Origin: JAJXSS01 sp964547135
GTDB taxonomy: Bacteria; Planctomycetota; Phycisphaerae; Phycisphaerales; Phycisphaeraceae
Length of the DNA stretch: 48,130 nt
Assembly: GCA_964547135.1 (NCBI GenBank)
Contig: CAZJMK010000029.1
Location: 1-48,130, forward strand
Direction: 5' to 3'
Of the stretch, positions 41,255-48,130 are shown in pieces. The notes under the pieces are model-generated. The model searched no databases, was not told the origin of the DNA, and saw only the letters and a list, made by a program, of their open reading frames with translations. A program made the position numbers and the translations under genes. Positions within the stretch are counted from its first letter, which is position 1. Each line of letters starts with the position of its first letter.

Positions 41255-41398
41255 GGTTCGAATATCCTTTGCTGTTCAACCACAACTCAACCGGTGGTTG
41301 CTCGGCTGCGGCTCGTCCGCCCATCACATGACGGGCCTCTCGTTCACCCACCCCAGGCACCATTTGAACCCGGGGCGATTACTTGCCGCTGTGAATTA

Positions 41399-41521
41399 TT
41401 TTCTGATTTGGCGATTTCTGATTTGGCGATTTTTTTGACAGATTCCATTGAGCGTGGGTCTGCCTAGATAAATCACTGAATCACACAATCACCAAATCGC
41501 CAGATCACCAAATCGCTAAAT
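41399..41521. repeat. Octamer hairpin in the rpsL-rpsG gap
   Basis: The left arm is a quasi-octamer string (CTGATTTG, GCGATTTC, TGATTTGG, CGATTTTT; about 41403-41434) and the right arm is the complementary octamer string (AATCACAC, AATCACCA, AATCGCCA, GATCACCA, AATCGCTA; about 41479-41518). The two arms can pair over about 30 bases with few mismatches around a loop of about 45 bases. On the minus strand the hairpin lies in the mRNA between the two ribosomal genes. Confidence 0.9.
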
Positions 41522-41529
41522 GAGATCAA

Positions 41530-41916
41530 TTACTTGGCAGCGGCGGCAGCGGCCTTTTTGACACCATACTTGGACCGACCTTGCCGCCGACCTTCGACAC
41601 CCAGCCAGCCGGGCGCGCCGCGTACGATGTGGTAACGCACACCGGGCAGGTCGCGGACACGTCCGCCACGCACCAGCACGATCGAGTGTTCCTGCAGGTT
41701 GTGGCCTTCGCCGCCGATGTAGGCCGTGACTTCCTTGCCGTTGGACAGGCGAACACGTGCGACCTTACGCAAGGCGGAGTTGGGTTTCTTGGGGGTGACG
41801 GTTTTGACCTGCAAACACACGCCACGCTTCTGCGGCGACTGGTTGAGGTCCTTGGTACGCATGACACCCGCCAGGGAAACCCGCGGTTTACGAATCAGTT
41901 GATTGATCGTCGGCAT
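41530..41916 (-). CDS. rpsL: 30S ribosomal protein S12
   Basis: S12 sits at the decoding centre. The 128-residue protein starts MPTINQLIRKPR, and has SPQKRGVCLQVKTVTPKKPN and YIGGEGHNLQEHSIVLVRGGRVRDLPGVRYHIVRGA, the conserved decoding loops; the lysines that give streptomycin resistance when mutated lie in TPKKPNSA and in the position before PGVRYH (here LPG). It ends in an alanine-rich tail. The longer frame to 41973 is not used. Its promoter must lie in 41917-42237. Confidence 0.97.
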   Translation of the reverse strand: MPTINQLIRKPRVSLAGVMRTKDLNQSPQKRGVCLQVKTVTPKKPNSALRKVARVRLSNGKEVTAYIGGEGHNLQEHSIVLVRGGRVRDLPGVRYHIVRGAPGWLGVEGRRQGRSKYGVKKAAAAAAK

Positions 41917-42237
41917 AGTCGCTCTCGTAAAAACGTTGTCCATCACCAGCCGCCACCGACTGTGGCGAGCCAATCATTATAAGGTTCCCTTGAATTGATG
42001 CAAACGCGGAACATTGAATGTTGCACCGCCGCCCTCGGCGGTGCGATTGACCAAGGAGGTTCACCCAGCCGGGGGCGGCTGGACCACAAACAGACGCGAT
42101 CAACCGCGGTGCTATGACAACTGACGCCGAGGTCTTTAGCGCCGGATTTTACCCGCAATCATCCGGCCCTGAAGGGCTCGGCGTCAAACTCAGGCGTCAA
42201 GCGTCCGCGCTAAACAAATTCGACATTCGACATTCAA
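41917..42237. other. Region between queE and rpsL, dense in palindromic modules
   Basis: This 321-bp gap holds a perfect 9-bp stem (GCACCGCCG, 42023-42031, with CGGCGGTGC, 42036-42044). It also has the AGCCGGGGGCGGCTGG module (42067-42082, related to 10101-10121), the C module (42091-42114), two degraded D modules (42121-42186) and a short heptamer string ATTCGAC, ATTCGAC, ATTCAAT (42218-42238). The rpsL promoter is expected here but was not pinned down. Confidence 0.75.
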
Positions 42238-42945
42238 TCACACCCCCCGTGTCTGCGGGTCCCATATGAGCTTATGTAACTGGGTTTGCAAACGCACCCT
42301 GCCCGGCAGCATCCCTGCACGCTGATCCGCCAGCACCCATTCCGCCAAATCACGCAAACTTAACCCGTGGATGCCGAGCAATTCTTTACCGGGGGGCATT
42401 TCATGCACTGCACTGAGCAACACCGCATGCACCCGTTCCACCAGCCGATGTTTCACAATCACATCCCTCGCCCAGGTGTAATCATCACGGCTGCACAACA
42501 CCAGTTTGATTTCATCACGGGGTTGCAGGTGATCGAGGTTGGCCCACAGGTTGCGGGACGCTTCGCCGCTGCCGGGGGTTTTGAGGTCCATGATGCGAAT
42601 GATGCGCGGGTCGCAGCCGGCTATGTCGCACGCCCCCGAGGTTTCCACCAGCACGGTTTTTCCCGAATCGCACAGCCGGGTCATCAGTTCATGCACACCC
42701 GGTTGCAGCAGCGGTTCGCCACCGGTGACTTCGACGAGCGCACACCCCGGCCCGATGCGTTCGACTTCACGCAATATGTCGTCGAGGCTGCGACGCTCAC
42801 CTTCATGAAAGGCGTATTCGGTGTCGCAGTAAGTGCAGCGCAAATGGCAGCCGGTCAGCCGAATGAAAACGCAGGGCAACCCCGCCCAGGTGCTTTCGCC
42901 CTGAATCGAGTGAAACATTTCGTTGATACGCAGCGTGGTGGTCAT
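42238..42945 (-). CDS. queE: 7-carboxy-7-deazaguanine synthase
   Basis: QueE is a radical SAM enzyme that makes CDG, the deazapurine precursor of queuosine. The 235-residue protein has the N-terminal NEMFHSIQGESTWAGLPCVF, the three-cysteine cluster motif CHLRCTYCDT (C-x3-C-x2-C, about 33-42) and GGEPLLQ, plus VETSG and DLKTPGSGE. The ATG at 42945 (MTTTLRINEMF) is used. No queC, queD or queF lies next to it; folK is upstream across a composite repeat. Confidence 0.95.
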   Translation of the reverse strand: MTTTLRINEMFHSIQGESTWAGLPCVFIRLTGCHLRCTYCDTEYAFHEGERRSLDDILREVERIGPGCALVEVTGGEPLLQPGVHELMTRLCDSGKTVLVETSGACDIAGCDPRIIRIMDLKTPGSGEASRNLWANLDHLQPRDEIKLVLCSRDDYTWARDVIVKHRLVERVHAVLLSAVHEMPPGKELLGIHGLSLRDLAEWVLADQRAGMLPGRVRLQTQLHKLIWDPQTRGV

Positions 42946-43005
42946 GATGTCGAAGTACCGGGTGAATTGTATGGGTGAACGCCGCAACTTGTCGCGTTGA
43001 AAGAA

Positions 43006-43201
43006 GTGGTCGAGTGGCCAAGTGACGGAACCATATTCGGCAGTTAGCGCCGCGATTTAGCGCGTCTGATCGGATGTGGTTAATCGGTTGGTCGGTGAGT
43101 CGGTAAATCGGTCAGTGTAAAGACAGTTATACACCGAGTAACCGATTCACTGACTCACCGATTCACCACGATGACAAGACGCGATAAATCGCGGCGCTAA
43201 C
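43006..43201. repeat. Nested composite palindrome: AGTGG box, C arms, octamer arms (folK-queE gap)
   Basis: This is the best-preserved element. An AGTGGTCGAGTGGCCAAGTG box (43005-43024) and an ACGGAACC spacer come first. The outer arms GTTAGCGCCGCGATTTA (43043-43059) and TAAATCGCGGCGCTAAC (43185-43201) extend to 25 paired positions with one mismatch. The inner arms are an 8-bp string (GGTTAATC, GGTTGGTC, GGTGAGTC, GGTAAATC; 43078-43109) and the complementary string (GTAACCGA, TTCACTGA, CTCACCGA, TTCACC; 43138-43167). The loop is about 20 bases. Confidence 0.93.
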
Positions 43202-43203
43202 TT

Positions 43204-43683
43204 CTATGCTTGTTCTCTCGCCAACTGTATCAACAATTCACGAACGTTCATTTCCAAAACCGGATGCACAAACCCCGGGTCCAGGTCCGCCAGCGGCGTG
43301 AGCACAAACCAGCGTTCGTGCAAACGCGGGTGAGGCAGTGTCAACCCGCCCTCATTCATCATCAGGTCATCGTAAAACAACAGGTCCAAATCCAGCGTGC
43401 GCGGCCCCCATGTTTGGCGTCGATCCAACGGCTCACGCCCCGCTTGTTTTTCAATATTTTGCAAGGCCTGCAACAACCCCACAGGTGAAAGTGAACTGCG
43501 CAGCTCAACTGCGGCGTTGAGAAACAATCCCTGTGCCACCGGACCCAGCGGCGGCGTTTCGTACACGTTGCTCACCTTGACCAGTTCCGTGCCGGGCAAC
43601 TCGGCAAGCAGACGCAGCGCCAGGTGAATATAGCCCTGACGGTCGCCGACGTTGCTGCCGATGCCGATGAAAACTCTGGCCAC
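43204..43683 (-). CDS. folK: Hydroxymethyldihydropterin pyrophosphokinase
   Basis: FolK transfers pyrophosphate from ATP to 6-hydroxymethyl-7,8-dihydropterin in folate synthesis. The 159-residue protein has IGIGSNVGDRQGYI at the N-terminus, the metal and ATP motif GPRTLDLDLLFYDD (about 92-105) and the PHPRLHERWFVLTPLADL loop. The length is standard. It is divergent from clpP. Confidence 0.97.
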   Translation of the reverse strand: MARVFIGIGSNVGDRQGYIHLALRLLAELPGTELVKVSNVYETPPLGPVAQGLFLNAAVELRSSLSPVGLLQALQNIEKQAGREPLDRRQTWGPRTLDLDLLFYDDLMMNEGGLTLPHPRLHERWFVLTPLADLDPGFVHPVLEMNVRELLIQLAREQA

Positions 43684-43846
43684 GGCATGGTTGTACGTGC
43701 TGAACCCTCGTCATGCAAACTCAGGGGCAATCGCGTGCGGAAGGGTTTGTACTGAGTTGGATGTCGATGCTGATGCCCAGTATCATGCCCAGCCGATGAA
43801 CAGGGCATACAGTTTGGTTCGCAACCACTCACCCATGAGGTCCACC

Positions 43847-44524
43847 ATGCCGATACACGATGCCTACGCACAGACCCTCGCCTCCGCTTTGCGTCCTGGT
43901 TCGCAGGCTCAGCCGATGATGTCGATGCACGCTTCGGTGCAGTCGCCGATGCAGCGGTACCGGGAAATGACGATTGATGAACTGCTGCTGGAAAATCGCA
44001 TTGTGTTCCTGGTGGGTGAAATCAATCACGTTTCCGCCACGGGGGTGATCATGCGGCTGCTTTATCTGCAAAATCAGAAGCGGCAGGTCGATATCAACCT
44101 GTACATCAATTCGCCCGGAGGCAGTGTCGATGACACGCTGGCGATTTACGACACGATTCGCTACCTCAATTGTGATGTTTCGACGGTGTGCATCGGCAGG
44201 GCCATGAGCGGCGGGGCGATCGTGCTGGCTTCGGGCACCAAGGGCAAACGCTACATTCTGCCGCACGCCAAGGTGATGATTCACCAGCCCTTCGGCGGGG
44301 TGTATGGGCAGACCTCCGACATCAAAATTCAGGCGGAGGAAATACTCAAGTCCAAGCGCACGATAAACGAACTTTTGGCCAAGCACACAGGGAAAACACC
44401 GGAACAGGTCGAAACCGACAGCGAACGCGACCGTTATTTTTCGGCGCAGGAAGCCAAGGACTACGGCCTGGTCGATGACGTGATCGAACAAGCCCCTGCG
44501 GAAGAAAAACGAACCTCGCATTGA
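43847..44524 (+). CDS. clpP: ATP-dependent Clp protease proteolytic subunit
   Basis: ClpP forms the double-ring protease chamber used with ClpX, ClpA or ClpC. The 225-residue product has the catalytic triad Ser121 (RAMSGGA), His146 (MIHQPFGG) and Asp195 (SERDRYF), with exactly the spacings of E. coli ClpP (25 and 49 residues). The frame opens further upstream at 43652, but GAGG six bases before the ATG at 43847 (MPIHDAYAQ) supports this start. The N-terminal region of about 30 residues ahead of the core is rich in Met, Ser and Gln and may be a propeptide. The RAMSGGA context replaces the more usual QAASMGA. clpX is not next to it. Confidence 0.95.
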   Translation: MPIHDAYAQTLASALRPGSQAQPMMSMHASVQSPMQRYREMTIDELLLENRIVFLVGEINHVSATGVIMRLLYLQNQKRQVDINLYINSPGGSVDDTLAIYDTIRYLNCDVSTVCIGRAMSGGAIVLASGTKGKRYILPHAKVMIHQPFGGVYGQTSDIKIQAEEILKSKRTINELLAKHTGKTPEQVETDSERDRYFSAQEAKDYGLVDDVIEQAPAEEKRTSH

Positions 44525-44577
44525 GTGGCGCAAGGCTCTTGCGAGACACCGTTTTACGCTTGCATTACCATGACTGC

Positions 44578-46443
44578 ATGTCCAGTGATTTTGCAACGCG
44601 AGCGGACCAGTGGCTTGATTACATTATTGCCCACAGCAACAACCCGACGAACACCGTATGGGGCATGTACCGCTGTTTTGATGGGTATGCCCTGGCGCAC
44701 TTTGCCCGAAAAAGTCAGCTAGAAAAAGGTTGGCTGCGCTTCCGTGAAACGTTGGACATGATCGACGCCAACTTTGCGGAGGAGGACAACAACCCAGCCG
44801 CCAAGTGGCATTTGGCCGACTTCGCCCTGCATCCGTTGTTGCGCATGCACTTTTTGCATCGTGCGTCGGGACTGGAGCGGGAAGAACGTGATCGTGACAC
44901 CTGGTTGCGTTTTGAAAACATCGTGCGCAGTTTTCGCTGGCACTTTGGCGACCTGACGGAAAACCACAACCTGTTGCACATGGCCGGGCGATACCTTTGC
45001 CCGCAGCGCATCGAGGGCATGACATTTCACGATGGTCGATCGGCTGAGGTACATCGACAACAGGCACGCGACGAATTGCGGCGCTGGATGGACAAGTGGG
45101 TGACCCGTGGCAGCAGCGAATGGGGGGCGGACATTTACTACAACATCAACCTGCTGGCTCTCTTTAACCTGGCGGACTTTGCAGGCGATGCCGAGGTTCA
45201 GCAGCAGGCGACGGCGGTACTGAACCTGTTCATGCTCGAAGAAGCGATGGAAAGTTTTGCCGGGGCGATGGTCGGGGCTGCCAGGCGGTCGTATTCATGT
45301 TACCGGGTGGACGGTCGGTTGAACCCGTCGTCACCGTTGCATCACTTGTGCTTTGGCATGGGGATTTACAACCTGAATTTTATCGGGGCGGTGATCGAGG
45401 CGGCGACCAGCGGGTATCGTGTGCCGGAGGCGATTGTGCGCATCGCGCAGCCGCCGATGAAACCCATTGAGACGGGCAGCACGCATTTGGAGGGGCTGTT
45501 TCGCAGTGGGCCGTTTGCGCGTGATGCGAGCGACCCGCCGATGGAAGATCACCTGGGCAGGCACACCTGGCGCAGCCGTGGGGCGATGCTGTCGGTGATG
45601 AACAGCGGCGGCGGACGGGCACGTTACACCGAACAGGTGTTTCAAGTGACGCTGGGCGAGCGGGCGGTGGTGTTTGCCAATCAACCGGGTGTGGGCATTT
45701 CATCCGACGGGGTGAAGCGTGAGGCCAACCTGTTGGATATGTACGCAGCGATGCCGTCGGTGAAGGGCGACCCGTTGATTGAATCAGATTCGATGGAGTC
45801 GTGTTTGGCGATGTCGCATGGTTATTGGGTGATTGGCAACATGCCGCCGGGGATGGAGGGTGATTTGCGACCGGGCTTTTGGCAGGGCAATCATTACGGG
45901 CCGCGCAGTTATGGGGCAGGGCCGATGGCGATGTGTGTGTATCGCATCGGGGATGATGCGCTATTTCCGTTTGTGCATGCTTTTTTTCCGCGCGACGCTT
46001 TTGCCCTGGTGCGCGACCGTTCACAGGACACCGGTTGGATCATCGCACAACAGGGCAGGGGCTACGTGGGTGTATGGGCCGGCACCAAAGCGCAGTGGAC
46101 AAGGCAGGGCATATGGACGGATATCGAAGTGCGTTATGCGGGGCCATGCGTCGGCTTGTTGTGCATTGTGAGTGACATCGATCATCATGCGTCGATCGAG
46201 GCGTTTGAAGAATCCTTGGCGGACATTGCACCGCAGTGGCATGCCGATGAACTGAGGTTGTCAGCCACACCGCCGGGCGGGAAGCGCGTGACCCTTGATT
46301 ACCTGCAAGGCCCGTTGCGTGAGGGCCAGCGTATTGACACCCGTGGTCCGCGAATGGTCACGCCCTGGGGCTGCATGGCCTTGGGTGAAGGCAGCATTGA
46401 ATTGAATGTGGACGGCGTTCGCCAACGGATTGTGTATGCGTGA
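44578..46443 (+). CDS. Large protein resembling polysaccharide lyase-type toroid proteins
   Basis: The 621-residue product is not recognised with certainty. The first about 320 residues are alpha-helical with aromatic-rich motifs (GMYRCFDGYALAHF, FRWHFGDLTENHNLLHMAGRY, WGADIYYNINLLALFNLADF) of the kind seen in (alpha/alpha) toroids; the ENH triad is reminiscent of the active-site Asn-His of heparinase II/III and similar lyases. The C-terminal half is beta-rich (YTEQVFQVTLGERAVVFANQPG, GYVGVWAGTKAQWTR), as expected for the beta-sandwich of such lyases. There is no signal peptide. It starts 53 bp after clpP. The lyase assignment is inference, supported by the nearby PL22-like gene. Confidence 0.65.
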   Translation: MSSDFATRADQWLDYIIAHSNNPTNTVWGMYRCFDGYALAHFARKSQLEKGWLRFRETLDMIDANFAEEDNNPAAKWHLADFALHPLLRMHFLHRASGLEREERDRDTWLRFENIVRSFRWHFGDLTENHNLLHMAGRYLCPQRIEGMTFHDGRSAEVHRQQARDELRRWMDKWVTRGSSEWGADIYYNINLLALFNLADFAGDAEVQQQATAVLNLFMLEEAMESFAGAMVGAARRSYSCYRVDGRLNPSSPLHHLCFGMGIYNLNFIGAVIEAATSGYRVPEAIVRIAQPPMKPIETGSTHLEGLFRSGPFARDASDPPMEDHLGRHTWRSRGAMLSVMNSGGGRARYTEQVFQVTLGERAVVFANQPGVGISSDGVKREANLLDMYAAMPSVKGDPLIESDSMESCLAMSHGYWVIGNMPPGMEGDLRPGFWQGNHYGPRSYGAGPMAMCVYRIGDDALFPFVHAFFPRDAFALVRDRSQDTGWIIAQQGRGYVGVWAGTKAQWTRQGIWTDIEVRYAGPCVGLLCIVSDIDHHASIEAFEESLADIAPQWHADELRLSATPPGGKRVTLDYLQGPLREGQRIDTRGPRMVTPWGCMALGEGSIELNVDGVRQRIVYA

Positions 46444-46463
46444 TGAAAGTGGCACTGATGTGA

Positions 46464-46542
46464 TTGACGCCGCGCCCTTGAGGGCTGGTGCTTTGCATTT
46501 GAATGAAGGAAAACATTTCGGGGCTAAAGCCCTCGGCGTCAT
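46464..46542. repeat. REP-like D module as inverted pair
   Basis: The left copy (TTGACGCCGCGCCCTTGAGG then GCTGGTGC, 46464-46488) and the right copy (GGGGCTAAAGCCCTCGGCGTC, 46519-46539) face each other, forming a larger stem through GACGCCG/CGGCGTC. The right copy is nearly identical to 7814-7838. It fills the gap between the convergent lyase-like and PL22-like genes. Confidence 0.83.
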
Positions 46543-46604
46543 TGTTAATAATCAGGCTGAAATTCACCTGATGTGAAGTATAAGCGTCATTGGGAACAGG
46601 AGGC

Positions 46605-47915
46605 CTATTGCAGCAGGGGGGAAAAGTCCGCCAGGTACACTCGGCGTGTGTTTCCTTGAACGCCGTTGAAGGTGACCCAGCGCCAGGTGCGGTCCCATGA
46701 GGGATGCGGATCGACGCGCAGTGCTTTGTGCGGTTTGGGTTCGATCAGGGCACCGATGCGCAGGGCTTCCAATTCGCTAAGGTTTTGGCGATCGATCCAG
46801 CGCAGCGGAACCGTACCATCACGGGCAAAGGCTTTTTCCGCTGCGTAGGTATCCGCAAGGATGTGTCGCCCGTCGGGGTGAGCGGTGGGGTGACCTGACC
46901 CCGGCGGTGCATCGAACATTTTGTGCAACCGGCTGCCATCGTAACGCACCTGCCAGAGACGCAAACCGTTGCGCTCGTAGTTCAGGTTCATGAGCAGATG
47001 CGCATCATCGGGGAACCAGTTGGTGTGATGTCCGCCAAAGGCCCAGTATGGGCTGGGGACCGCGTTGTGAACCTCGCTGCCATCGGGCCGCAGGGTCAGT
47101 ATGTCAAAACGCATGCCTTCGGGACCGGAGTGGGGCACATCAAAGCCGCCGCCACAGGTGACGGGGAAACGACGGACCGAGAACATGATGCGCCCGCCGG
47201 AGGGACTCCATTTGCAATGAAAGCCGTAAATTTCCCAGTCGTCGAGGTTCGCACCCTTGAGGTCCGGGATGAACTGCACCGCCCTGGAGAGCGGCAGCAC
47301 CAGTTTGCGTTCGCCGGTCAGCACATCGGTGATGAACAAACCTTTGTCATCACGGGCACCCCGATGCCGCTCCACTTTGTCATCGGGAATGATCACCCCG
47401 TAACCGGTTTGCATGCGACGCATCACAGCGAGGTCGGCTGAGGCGATATGGCGACCATCACGCGAAACGTGGTAAACACCCCCGGGCAGACGCTCGCTTT
47501 GACCGGTGAACGGATCGAGTTTCACCGCATGACAGGTCCAGGTTTGCGGATCAACATCATTGAAAAGCAAGGTGTGATCATCAGGTCCCCAATGAATGTT
47601 GGCCCCCAGTTGCGTTTCAAACCCGCAGGTCTGTGCGACCACCCGTTCGCTGCCCTGTGCCAGATCGATGAGCACCACCTGCCCCTGATCGCCGGGGGAG
47701 GGTAAACGGTCTTCAAAGGGCAGACGAAACACCGCCACATACCGCCCCGATGGGCTGATGGGAGTCGTGACGAAAAAGCGATGCAGACATCGGCCCTCAT
47801 GCGGCGTCAAACACCAGATCGGCACCTTGGGGTCAAAATCATGGTAACGGGGAAAGTGCTGGTCCAGTTGATGGGCGGAAGAGGAGTTCAACCAATAATC
47901 GGATGTGGTGTTCAT
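46605..47915 (-). CDS. PL22-like oligogalacturonide lyase (beta-propeller)
   Basis: The 436-residue protein shows repeated blade motifs with PSGRYVAV, DGRHIASAD, PSGGRIMFSV and DGRHILAD, giving a seven-bladed propeller. It also has the histidine motifs GGHHTNWFPDDAHLL and GSGHPTAHPDGRH that fit the metal and catalytic site of family 22 lyases, which cleave unsaturated or short oligogalacturonides in the cytoplasm. There is no signal peptide, which fits. The 4,5-unsaturated product would feed 2-keto-3-deoxygluconate formation. It is convergent with the lyase-like gene, across the D-module pair, and divergent from the partial gene at the right edge. Confidence 0.82.
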   Translation of the reverse strand: MNTTSDYWLNSSSAHQLDQHFPRYHDFDPKVPIWCLTPHEGRCLHRFFVTTPISPSGRYVAVFRLPFEDRLPSPGDQGQVVLIDLAQGSERVVAQTCGFETQLGANIHWGPDDHTLLFNDVDPQTWTCHAVKLDPFTGQSERLPGGVYHVSRDGRHIASADLAVMRRMQTGYGVIIPDDKVERHRGARDDKGLFITDVLTGERKLVLPLSRAVQFIPDLKGANLDDWEIYGFHCKWSPSGGRIMFSVRRFPVTCGGGFDVPHSGPEGMRFDILTLRPDGSEVHNAVPSPYWAFGGHHTNWFPDDAHLLMNLNYERNGLRLWQVRYDGSRLHKMFDAPPGSGHPTAHPDGRHILADTYAAEKAFARDGTVPLRWIDRQNLSELEALRIGALIEPKPHKALRVDPHPSWDRTWRWVTFNGVQGNTRRVYLADFSPLLQ

Positions 47916-48081
47916 GGCGATGTAATCATATCAGTCACTTCACCCCTTCTTCGCATTTGCCAAACCCCGGCTGGTGCGGCCATAATGAACTGTTTCCACT
48001 CACCCAACTGGCGCTACCCTGTGGTTGCGTCACCTGGCGCTGCTGAATGTTTGCGCCACGATGCATGGAGCGACCTGACTG

Positions 48082-48130
48082 ATGACTGCCAACACCGCGA
48101 TGTATGCTGAAGAAATTCGTGACACCGTCA
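48082..48130 (+). CDS. Possible 5' end of a gene, cut by the window edge
   Basis: An ATG at 48082 opens a frame (MTANTAMYAEEIRDT) that stays open to the window's edge. GGAG lies about ten bases upstream. The stretch is too short to identify a family, but the divergent arrangement with the PL22-like gene and the helical character of the first residues make a true gene plausible. Confidence 0.4.
   Translation, partial: MTANTAMYAEEIRDTV

Noticed and set aside
43006..43201. Retron or diversity-generating element
   Set aside because: The nested palindrome suggested a retron-type RNA, but there is no reverse transcriptase gene in the window and the octamer strings do not resemble msr/msd or template repeats.
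43652..43846. A 65-residue N-terminal extension of ClpP
   Set aside because: It uses a TTG start overlapping folK, has no ribosome binding site and no family similarity; the ATG at 43847 has GAGG at good spacing.

Overview
The window reads as chromosomal DNA of a GC-rich bacterium, most likely a member of the Planctomycetota, perhaps class Phycisphaerae. This is inferred from two secreted proteins with PEP-CTERM-type tails, a small Hc1-type histone-like protein, uronate and pectin-type sugar genes, a TatC with an enlarged loop, and intergenic regions crowded with short dispersed repeats. No tRNA, rRNA, CRISPR array, insertion sequence or phage gene was seen. About 44 complete genes and one partial gene are supported.

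Layout. 1-760: rplL with its terminator. 835-4951: a DedA/ATP-grasp fusion, an NRDE protein, DinB-like and DoxX-like proteins, and an NTF2-like protein. 5161-7560: a large membrane TPR protein. 8000-11706: hisB, hisC and a PIN-PhoH protein. 11966-13131: an AhpC/AhpD peroxide defence pair with terminator. 13216-17411: a PEP-CTERM protein, nadB, a MarC-type protein, a FabZ-type dehydratase and the Hc1-like protein. 17594-25398: a sugar-acid catabolic locus (IclR regulator, GH113-like hydrolase, LamG protein, mannonate dehydratase, SDR, RraA-like protein, then uronate isomerase), interrupted by one secreted protein gene on the other strand. 25541-26611: a NeuD-type acyltransferase and a cupin. 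27133-34289: scpA, ilvD, coaD, tatD and a thioredoxin-domain YyaL-type protein, all on the minus strand. 34439-39200: a PEP-CTERM protein, an ABC ATPase, ctaB and ctaA. 39336-40514: tatC. 40781-43683: rpsG, rpsL, queE and folK. 43847-47915: clpP, a large uncharacterised protein and a PL22-like oligouronide lyase. A divergent gene starts at the right edge.

How genes fit together. The 17.6-25.4 kb locus can be read as a route from uronate-containing oligosaccharides to 2-keto-3-deoxygluconate: uronate isomerase (UxaC), an SDR as a candidate fructuronate/mannonate oxidoreductase, then mannonate dehydratase (UxuA). The PL22-like lyase at 46.6 kb fits the same diet. No KDG kinase or KDPG aldolase is present in the window. 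ctaA and ctaB overlap by 4 bp and serve heme A synthesis for cytochrome oxidase. AhpC and AhpD carry matching catalytic residues.

The most unusual feature is the intergenic DNA. Many gaps, including gaps inside likely operons (hisC-hisB, rpsL-rpsG, ctaB-ABC ATPase, coaD-ilvD, upstream of rplL), hold quasi-tandem strings with strict 7-, 8- or 9-bp periods. These strings are often followed by a second string of the complementary motif, so that the element can fold into a long imperfect hairpin. Unrelated motif families share this architecture and are combined in a recurring module order, with REP-like palindromes as outer arms. I do not recognise a described element with this structure, and it is the main candidate for something new.
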